Shown one piece after another: positions 57,994 through 64,000 of a stretch of 64,000 bases of DNA (its first letter is position 1; the number at the start of each line of letters is the position of its first letter). A program made the translations under genes and the position numbers. The notes under the pieces are model-generated. The model was not told the origin of the DNA. It saw nothing but the letters and a program-made list of their open reading frames with translations, and did not search any database. This DNA comes from JAMOAW01 sp039908535 (GTDB lineage: Bacteria > Pseudomonadota > Magnetococcia > Magnetococcales > JADFZT01): positions 1-64,000 of the forward strand of contig JAMOAW010000023.1 in the NCBI GenBank assembly GCA_039908535.1. Direction: 5' to 3'.

Positions 57994-58940
57994 TGATCTC
58001 CTCTTTCTTATCACACATAGACCCCAATATCCTCCTGCAACAGGTGGTCAATGGGCTGGTTTTGGGATCTATATATGGGTTGATCGCCATAGGTTACACC
58101 ATGGTTTACGGCATCATTGGCATGATCAATTTTGCTCATGGTGAAATCTATATGATTTCCGCTTATTTGACGGCCATTTTTTTGACGGTTTTGACCTTTT
58201 TTGGTTTGCAGTCGGTGCCTGTTTTGTTGTTCTTCACTTTGTTGGCCACTTTGGTTTTTACCGCTCTTTATGGGTGGGTGGTGGAACGAGTGGCCTATCG
58301 ACCGTTGCGCAACTCCACCCGTTTGGCCCCTTTTATCAGTGCCATTGGCATCTCTTTGGTCTTGCAAAATTATGTCCGTTTGAGTCAGGGAGCTCGCAAT
58401 CAAGGGGTTTCGGCCCTCCTGGAGGGGAGCTTTCGACTTTCGGTCACCAATACCGGCTCCTTTGTGCAGATTACCTACGTTCAGGTGCTTATTGTCGTTG
58501 CGGCCTTTTTGGGGATGGGGATTTTGACCTTTATCATCGGTCAAACTCCTCTGGGGCGGGCCTGTCGAGCCACCCAACAGGATCGGGTTATGGCGCAAAT
58601 TTTGGGGGTGGATACCGATCGCATTATCTCGATTGTTTTTGTCTTGGGGGCCGCTATGGCCTCTATTGCTGGCGTTTTGGTGACCCTTAATTATGGTTCT
58701 TTTGATTTCCACATCGGTTTTATCGCGGGCATTAAGGCCTTTACCGCAGCGGTTTTGGGAGGCATTGGTTCGTTGCCTGGGGCTATGTTGGGAGGATTGA
58801 TTTTAGGGGTGTTGGAATCTTTTTTCTCTGGTTTTGTCAATACCGACTATAAAGATGTTTTCGCCTTTTCCATGTTGGTTTTGTTCCTTATTTTTCGTCC
58901 TAGCGGCTTGTTAGGGGTTCCCGAGGTGGAAAAAGTGTGA
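57990..58940 (+). CDS. livH: Branched-chain amino-acid ABC permease LivH
   Basis: The 316-residue protein has eight to nine membrane helices and the LivH core: QVVNGLVLGSIYGLIAIGYTMVYGIIGMINFAHGEIYM at the start, and GRACRATQQDRVMAQILGVDTDRIISIVF as the coupling loop with the EAA-like motif. It overlaps the binding-protein gene by 4 bp (ATGA). Confidence 0.94.
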   Translation: MMISSFLSHIDPNILLQQVVNGLVLGSIYGLIAIGYTMVYGIIGMINFAHGEIYMISAYLTAIFLTVLTFFGLQSVPVLLFFTLLATLVFTALYGWVVERVAYRPLRNSTRLAPFISAIGISLVLQNYVRLSQGARNQGVSALLEGSFRLSVTNTGSFVQITYVQVLIVVAAFLGMGILTFIIGQTPLGRACRATQQDRVMAQILGVDTDRIISIVFVLGAAMASIAGVLVTLNYGSFDFHIGFIAGIKAFTAAVLGGIGSLPGAMLGGLILGVLESFFSGFVNTDYKDVFAFSMLVLFLIFRPSGLLGVPEVEKV

Positions 58941-60145
58941 TGCTAAGAACTCTGACAAATGCCCTAAGGAGAGGCGGGGTGGCGTTGCTTTTGTTTATTC
59001 CGATCACGGGTGTTTTACTCAATGGGTACGATTTTGCCTTCAATTGGCAGCGTCCTTTTGGGTTGGCTGGTCTGGTTTTTGTGGTCTTTTTTATATTTTC
59101 AGTTCTGAAAGAAAAATGGCCAGTTGGTTTGCATGTTACATTTAATTTTACAAAAATAGATACCCTCTTTTGGGTTTTTGTGCCGATTTTTGTGTTGGCT
59201 TTACCCTTTTTTTTAAATAAATATTGGCTCAACGTGGCCATTTTGGCGTTGATTTATGTTCTGTTGGGGCTTGGTCTTAATATTGTAGTGGGTTTGGCGG
59301 GTCTGCTTGATTTGGGGTTCGTGGCTTTTTATGCCGTTGGTGCCTATAGCTATGCCTTGGGCCACCTCTATTTGGATTTAAATTTTTGGGCGGCCATTCC
59401 CTTCGGAGCGTTGTTGGCGGCCCTCTTTGGGATGGTCTTGGGCTTTCCGGTTTTGCGTCTGCACGGCGACTATTTGGCTATTGTCACCTTGGGGTTTGGG
59501 GAGATCATTCGTCTGGTTTTAAACAATTGGGGTCAATTTACCGGTGGACCCAATGGTTTGCAAACCCCTTTTCCCACCTTTTTTGGCCTGGAGTTTAGTC
59601 GGCAAGCCAGAGAGGGTGAAATTCTCTTTCATCACTATTTTAATCTCGCTTATTCGCCTATCCATCGATACCTTTTTATCTATTTAGTGTTGCTCTTGGT
59701 CGTGGCTGGTATGGTTTTTTTTGTCGGTCGACTCAAAAAAATGCCCTTGGGTCGTTCTTGGGAGGCCTTGCGTCAAGATGAAATCGCCTGTCGTTCGTTA
59801 GGGATCAACCATGTCACCGTTAAATTGTCCGCTTTTGCCATGGGAGCCATGGTGGGCGGGATGGGAGGTGTCTTTTTTGCCGCGTCGCAAGGGTTTGTCA
59901 ACCCCGCCTCTTTTACCTTTTTTGAGTCGGCCCTTATCTTGGCCATTGTCGTTTTGGGGGGGATGGGGTCCATCAGGGGGGTGATCAGTGCCGCCTTGGC
60001 CTTGACTATTTTACCAGAACTGTTGCGGGATTTTGCCGACTTTCGGGTTTTAATCTTTGGTTTGGCCATGGTGGGCATGATGGTTTGGCGTCCGAAGGGA
60101 TTGTTAAATAGTAGGCGACGTTTTTTTTCCCTGGAGTCGACATGA
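58940..60145 (+). CDS. livM: Branched-chain amino-acid ABC permease LivM
   Basis: The 401-residue protein has about ten membrane helices. The core includes LGLNIVVGLAGLLDLGFVAFYAVGAYSYAL, GDYLAIVTLGFGEIIRLVLNNW and GRSWEALRQDEIACRSLGINHVTVKLSAF. ATG at 58940 overlaps the livH stop by one base (TGATG); a GTG at 58937 is an alternative. The long N-terminal region before the first core helix is typical of LivM. Confidence 0.94.
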   Translation: MLRTLTNALRRGGVALLLFIPITGVLLNGYDFAFNWQRPFGLAGLVFVVFFIFSVLKEKWPVGLHVTFNFTKIDTLFWVFVPIFVLALPFFLNKYWLNVAILALIYVLLGLGLNIVVGLAGLLDLGFVAFYAVGAYSYALGHLYLDLNFWAAIPFGALLAALFGMVLGFPVLRLHGDYLAIVTLGFGEIIRLVLNNWGQFTGGPNGLQTPFPTFFGLEFSRQAREGEILFHHYFNLAYSPIHRYLFIYLVLLLVVAGMVFFVGRLKKMPLGRSWEALRQDEIACRSLGINHVTVKLSAFAMGAMVGGMGGVFFAASQGFVNPASFTFFESALILAIVVLGGMGSIRGVISAALALTILPELLRDFADFRVLIFGLAMVGMMVWRPKGLLNSRRRFFSLEST

Positions 60146-61008
60146 ACGTGCTTTCTGTTACCAATCTTTCTATGCGTTTTGGCGGAATCATGGCATTAAA
60201 TCAGGTGAGTTTTGCCGTGAGTCAAGGCTCTATTACGGCTTTGATCGGCCCCAATGGGGCGGGTAAGACCACCGCTTTTAATTGCATTACCGGATTTTAT
60301 CAAGCCACCCAGGGGGAGATTCAACTCCATCTGCTGGATCATACAGTGGATATTCGGCGCATTTTGGGTCAACCTTTTGTTTGGCAAGATTTGGTTCAAC
60401 CGGGGCGTGTGGTTAAAAAATTGTTTTATAGATGGTTCGGCGGTTCGCACTTGGTCAACCGAGCGGGTGTGGCGCGTACTTTTCAACATGCGCGCCTGTT
60501 TCGTGAGATGACGGTCCTGGAAAATTTGTTGGTGGCGCAAAATCGCAGTGTCAATTGCAACCCCCTGGCCGGATTGTTTGCCACCCGTTCTTTTCGGCAC
60601 GCCGAAGCGCAGGCCATACAAACCGCCGCCCAATGGTTGCACTTTATGGGATTGAAAGGGGAAGCCAATCTGTTGGCCGGGGCGTTGCCTTATGGCCACC
60701 AAAGACGACTGGAGATCGCCCGTGCCTTGTGTACCAAACCCAAGCTTATTTGCTTGGATGAACCAGCGGCGGGGTTAAATCCCATTGAGACAAAAGAGCT
60801 GTGTGAGTTAATTCGTCGCATTCGTGATATGCACCATATTTCGGTGTTGTTGATTGAGCATGACATGAGCTTGGTGATGGAGATTTCCGACCATGTGGTG
60901 GTGTTGGATCATGGGGAGGTGATTGCCTCTGGGACACCAGAACAGATTCGTCGTGATCCAAAGGTTTTGGAGGCCTATTTGGGAACGGCCCAGGTGGGGG
61001 ATGCGTGA
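60142..61008 (+). CDS. livG: Branched-chain amino-acid ABC ATPase LivG
   Basis: The 288-residue ATPase has Walker A GPNGAGKTT at about 36-44, the LivG-type inserted loop (about 65-120), a YGHQRRLEIARAL signature, Walker B ICLDEPAAGLNP and switch His in LLIEHDMSLVM. It overlaps livM by 4 bp (ATGA). Confidence 0.95.
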   Translation: MNVLSVTNLSMRFGGIMALNQVSFAVSQGSITALIGPNGAGKTTAFNCITGFYQATQGEIQLHLLDHTVDIRRILGQPFVWQDLVQPGRVVKKLFYRWFGGSHLVNRAGVARTFQHARLFREMTVLENLLVAQNRSVNCNPLAGLFATRSFRHAEAQAIQTAAQWLHFMGLKGEANLLAGALPYGHQRRLEIARALCTKPKLICLDEPAAGLNPIETKELCELIRRIRDMHHISVLLIEHDMSLVMEISDHVVVLDHGEVIASGTPEQIRRDPKVLEAYLGTAQVGDA

Positions 61009-61730
61009 TGATGTCAAGTGGCTGTCAGGAACCGTTATTGGTATTGGAAGAGGTAGACGCCGCCTATGGTCCGGTGCAAGCCTTGACAGGGGTCTGTTTA
61101 AAGGTTTTTACGGGTGAAATTGTCACGTTGATTGGGGCCAACGGGGCTGGAAAATCCACTTTGTTGATGACTCTGTTTGGCATTCCTCGTCCGCAGCGGG
61201 GGCGGATTTTGTTTCAGGGAGAGGATCTTTCTTATGTTCCGACCCATCAATTAAGTCGGCTTGGTCTCTCTTTGGTGCCAGAGGGACGGCGCGTTTTCCC
61301 TGGGATGACGGTGGTTGAAAATTTGGAAATGGGTGGGATCGGTCTGGAGTCGGTTATGCCTTTAGAAGAAATTTTTGCACTGTTTCCAAAATTGGCCGAG
61401 CGGCGACGGCAGCGGGCGGGAACGCTTTCGGGTGGGGAGCAACAAATGTTGGCCATTGGGCGGGCGTTGCGCAGTCGTCCCAAGTTGTTGCTTTTGGATG
61501 AACCGAGTTTGGGATTGGCCCCTTTGATCATTCGTCAAATTTTTAATACCCTTGGGCAGATTGTTCAAAGCGGTGCGACTATTTTTCTGGTAGAACAAAA
61601 TGCCAATCAAGCGTTGCGGTTGGCCAATCGCGGGTATGTGTTGGTGAATGGACAGATTCAATTGGCTGGGGAGAGTGGACAACTGCTCAGGGATCCTCTG
61701 GTGCGTCGGGCTTATTTGGGAGGGGATTGA
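61008..61730 (+). CDS. livF: Branched-chain amino-acid ABC ATPase LivF
   Basis: The 240-residue ATPase is full length for LivF: Walker A GANGAGKST at about 44, VPEGRRVFPGMTVVENLEMG, signature LSGGEQQMLAIGRAL, Walker B LLLLDEPSLGLAP and IFLVEQNANQALRLA. It follows livG with a one-base overlap (TGATG); a GTG at 61005 is an alternative start. It is the last gene of the operon and is followed by repeat DNA. Confidence 0.95.
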   Translation: MMSSGCQEPLLVLEEVDAAYGPVQALTGVCLKVFTGEIVTLIGANGAGKSTLLMTLFGIPRPQRGRILFQGEDLSYVPTHQLSRLGLSLVPEGRRVFPGMTVVENLEMGGIGLESVMPLEEIFALFPKLAERRRQRAGTLSGGEQQMLAIGRALRSRPKLLLLDEPSLGLAPLIIRQIFNTLGQIVQSGATIFLVEQNANQALRLANRGYVLVNGQIQLAGESGQLLRDPLVRRAYLGGD

Positions 61731-61733
61731 AAA

Positions 61734-61990
61734 ATTGCGGGGCGGGGAACCGCCTCTTAAGTCTTAAAAAAAAAGAGGGGGTCTGGGGGATTCATCCCCC
61801 AGGGTTTGGCCGTTGATTTTTTTTGCCCGCAGGGCATCATGTACATGTATCGGAAAAATAAAAATCAAGACCTTGGGGGGCGGAGAACCGCCCCCCAATA
61901 CCCCCCACCCTTTTTTTTAGGGACTCTGGGGGATTCATCCCCCAGGGTTTGGCCTTTGATTTTTTTTGCCCGCAAGGGCATTATGTTCTG
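61734..61990 (-). repeat. Two family A units in reverse orientation
   Basis: The first (about 61734-61845) has a partly lost right end, GAGGGGGTC, the GGGGGATTCATCCCCC hairpin and GCCCGCAGGGCATCATGT. The second (about 61846-61990) runs from CATGTATCGGAAAAATAAAAATC through GGGGGGCGGAGAACCGCCCCCC to GCCCGCAAGGGCATTATGTTC. Together they fill the gap between livF and rlmL. Confidence 0.9.
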
Positions 61991-61995
61991 ACTTT

Positions 61996-64000
61996 ATGAG
62001 CGGAAGGTGGTGTTTTCTGAAACAATTTTCTTTATTTGCGACCTCCCCACGAGGGGTGGCACAACTTCTCGTTAGAGAACTGACCGATCTGGGCGCAGGA
62101 CGGGTGCGTGAGACTTCGGCGGGGGTCTCTTTTCGAGGCGATCTGGAACTGGCCATGCGGGTTTGCCTGTGGTCGCGACTGGCCAATCGGGTGCTGTTAC
62201 AATTGAAGCAGGTGCCTGCCAATCATTCCCAAGAGCTTTATCAAGGGGTGCAGCTGATTGATTGGCGAGAACATGTGCGTCCAAATGGATCGTTATTGGT
62301 GGATTTTATCGGGGTCAACGCCACCATTCGCCATACCCATTTTGGGGCTCAAGTGGTGAAAGATGCGATTGTGGATCAGTTTCGCCAATTGAATTTAGAG
62401 CGGCCCAATGTTCGAGTGGATGGACCGGATTTGCGCATAAATGTCCGTTTGCGTGGAGATCAGGCGACCATCGCCGTGGATCTTTCCGGGGAAAGTCTGC
62501 ATCGGCGTGGCTATCGGGTCGATGGCGCGGCACCAGCCCCATTAAAAGAAAATTTGGCGGCGGCACTTTTGACGTTGGCGGGATGGCCGGAAATATTGCG
62601 CCGTGGTTTGGGCTTTTTTGACCCTATGTGTGGTTCGGCCACTTTGCCGATTGAGGCCGCTTTGATGGCGGGTGATGTGGCTCCTGGCTTGGGACGGGGG
62701 CGGTTTGGATTGCAAACTTGGTTGGGTTATGATCCCCTGCTTTGGGAAAAATTGTTGGTTGAGGCTGAAGATCGGGCCCAAGCGGGCCAAGGGCGAATTC
62801 CGGCTATTGTTGGGTGTGATCGGGATCCAAAAATGGTTCAAATGGCTAGGGGATATGTGGATGCGGCGGGATTGAGCGGAAAAATTAAAATTTTTCCAGG
62901 CGAATTATCGCGTTTGCATCTGCCCAATCCAACTCCAGGTTTGCTTTTGGTCAATCCCCCGTATGGAGAACGGCAAAACGAATTGGACGATTTGGTACCG
63001 TTATATCAAGGATTGGAGCTTTTTTTAAATCGTTGCCCCTTGGAAACCCGCATCGGTGTTTTTACCGCTCTTCCTCATCTGCTCCAAGATTGGAAAATGC
63101 CTGTCACGCGCGCTTTTGAATTATTTAATGGGGCGATTCCTTGTCAATTGGTGCTCTATACCCGTACACAACCCAAAGTGGCGGGCGTTTATGAACAAGA
63201 GTCCATTCAAGAAGATCCAGGCGCACCCATGTACGCCAATCGCTTGCGGAAAAATTTTAAACATCTTTCCAGTTGGGCACGTAAAAACCATATTCACTGT
63301 TTTCGAGTCTATGATGCCGACATCCCAGAGTATGCCGCTGCGGTGGATCTTTATGAAAATTGGCTCTGTGTACAAGAGTATCGGGCTCCAGTTGGGGTGG
63401 ATCAGGAGAAGGCCCGGCTGCGTTTGCAAACCATTCTGTCTGTGACACCTGACATTTTAGGAGTCCCGGCAGAGAATGTATTTTTAAAAGTGCGACAACG
63501 CCAAACCGGCGGCAAAGCCCATGTTCCGAGGAGTAACAATGGCAAATTTTATCCTGTGCGGGAGCAGGATTTGCAATTTTTGGTCAATTTTGTTGATCAT
63601 CTGGACACCGGATTGTTTTTGGATCATGCGCCCACGCGGCGTTTATTACGTCAGTTGGCCCAAGGGCGGCGGTTTTTAAATCTATTTGGTTACACGGGAA
63701 CGGCAACGGTTGCGGCGGCGGCGGGTGGGGCGGTGAGTACGGTGACGGTGGATCTTTCCAATACCTATTTGGATTGGGCCAAACGCAATATGGGGTTAAA
63801 CGGATTTTCTGGCGCGGAACACCGTTTTGTTCAAGCGGATTGTTTGGCATGGCTTTTGGAAGAGTCGCAAAAATCTCGGTTTGATCTTATTTTTTTGGAT
63901 CCCCCGACCTTTTCCAACTCCAAACGGATGAAAAACGCCTTTGAGTTGCAGCAAGAGCATGTTCATTTAATTCAGTCGGTTTTGCGTTTTCTGTCTCCGA
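61996..64000 (+). CDS. rlmL: 23S rRNA methyltransferase RlmL/RlmK, cut by the window end
   Basis: The frame is open from the ATG at 61996 to the last base (668 codons). It starts KQFSLFATSPRGVAQLLVRELTDLG, has a THUMP domain (about 60-165), the RlmL methyltransferase (about 170-390, DPMCGSATLPIEAA and LLVNPPYGER) and the RlmK-like Rossmann methyltransferase (about 540 onward, FLNLFGYTGTATVAAAAGG and LIFLDPPTFSNSK). It methylates G2445 and G2069 of 23S rRNA in the fused E. coli homologue, about 700 residues long, so only the last few dozen codons are outside. A short N-terminal extension may start later. Family A repeat lies just before it. Confidence 0.93.
   Translation, partial: MSGRWCFLKQFSLFATSPRGVAQLLVRELTDLGAGRVRETSAGVSFRGDLELAMRVCLWSRLANRVLLQLKQVPANHSQELYQGVQLIDWREHVRPNGSLLVDFIGVNATIRHTHFGAQVVKDAIVDQFRQLNLERPNVRVDGPDLRINVRLRGDQATIAVDLSGESLHRRGYRVDGAAPAPLKENLAAALLTLAGWPEILRRGLGFFDPMCGSATLPIEAALMAGDVAPGLGRGRFGLQTWLGYDPLLWEKLLVEAEDRAQAGQGRIPAIVGCDRDPKMVQMARGYVDAAGLSGKIKIFPGELSRLHLPNPTPGLLLVNPPYGERQNELDDLVPLYQGLELFLNRCPLETRIGVFTALPHLLQDWKMPVTRAFELFNGAIPCQLVLYTRTQPKVAGVYEQESIQEDPGAPMYANRLRKNFKHLSSWARKNHIHCFRVYDADIPEYAAAVDLYENWLCVQEYRAPVGVDQEKARLRLQTILSVTPDILGVPAENVFLKVRQRQTGGKAHVPRSNNGKFYPVREQDLQFLVNFVDHLDTGLFLDHAPTRRLLRQLAQGRRFLNLFGYTGTATVAAAAGGAVSTVTVDLSNTYLDWAKRNMGLNGFSGAEHRFVQADCLAWLLEESQKSRFDLIFLDPPTFSNSKRMKNAFELQQEHVHLIQSVLRFLSP

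Noticed and set aside
1..64000. tRNA, rRNA or tmRNA genes
   Set aside because: No cloverleaf or conserved rRNA segment was recognised in the gaps between genes by eye; a dedicated scan could still find one.

Overview
The window is a magnetosome gene island and its flanks from a magnetotactic proteobacterium. The decisive evidence is a minus-strand operon (13974 down to 2074) that reads, in transcription order, mamI-E-K-F-L-M-O-P-A-Q-B-S-T. It contains all the genes usually regarded as the core of magnetite magnetosome formation (A, B, E, I, K, M, O, P, Q). No mamH, mamJ, mamN, mamR or mamU is seen. This compact order, with a mamF-type gene between K and L, and the nearby sulfur-globule-type genes point to a marine magnetic coccus (Magnetococcales-like) rather than Magnetospirillum. 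That placement is inference from gene order and content; I cannot name the species.

Layout. 1-1850: a tandem CZB-domain protein, a frameshifted small gene and repeats. 2074-13974: the mam operon, which makes the magnetosome membrane (I, L, Q, B), the iron transport pair (B, M), the proteases and magnetochromes (E, O, P, T), the chain filament (K) and the TPR coat (A). 14491-16353: a divergent gene whose C-terminus is a second MamA-like TPR module behind about 450 disordered residues. 16568-25133: a c-di-GMP synthase, a HIT protein, aat, polA, a DUF2782 gene and a large SMC-like ATPase. 25137-27540: a phosphate-binding-type protein, then a ParA-type ATPase coupled to a membrane coiled-coil protein. 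28048-38336: three sulfur-globule-type Gly/Tyr/Asn-rich proteins, four secreted proteins (three of them Pro/Tyr-rich) and an RND pump with its adaptor, all on one strand. 38521-53852: an SCP-2 protein, ABC and MFS transporters, a second GGDEF protein, trmB, cytochrome b561, an aldo/keto reductase-ferredoxin-GGDEF fusion, nnr, an Rpn nuclease, an octaheme HAO-type cytochrome with a NapH-like partner and a DUF2892 protein. 54079-56648: a rhodanese and an FTR1-type iron permease with a periplasmic paralogue of its N-terminal domain. 56860-61730: a complete branched-chain amino-acid-type ABC operon (livKHMGF). 61996 to the end: rlmL, cut by the window edge.

Two families of non-coding repeats run through everything. 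Family A is a G/C-hairpin unit of about 150-190 bp, seen about 18 times. Family B is a MITE-like element with terminal inverted repeats, seen five times, one copy with a perfect 8-bp target duplication. Family A copies sit between genes inside the mam operon, and repeat DNA forms or abuts the 3' ends of mamL, mamA and mamT.

The most notable points are: a MamM whose metal-site positions are substituted (His43, Glu50, Asn154, Gln158); a MamO that keeps a Ser at the nucleophile position; a MamE with only one CXXCH; the MamA-like fusion; a 20-nt hairpin that joins the mamS stop to the mamT start; and the aldo/keto reductase-ferredoxin-GGDEF fusion.
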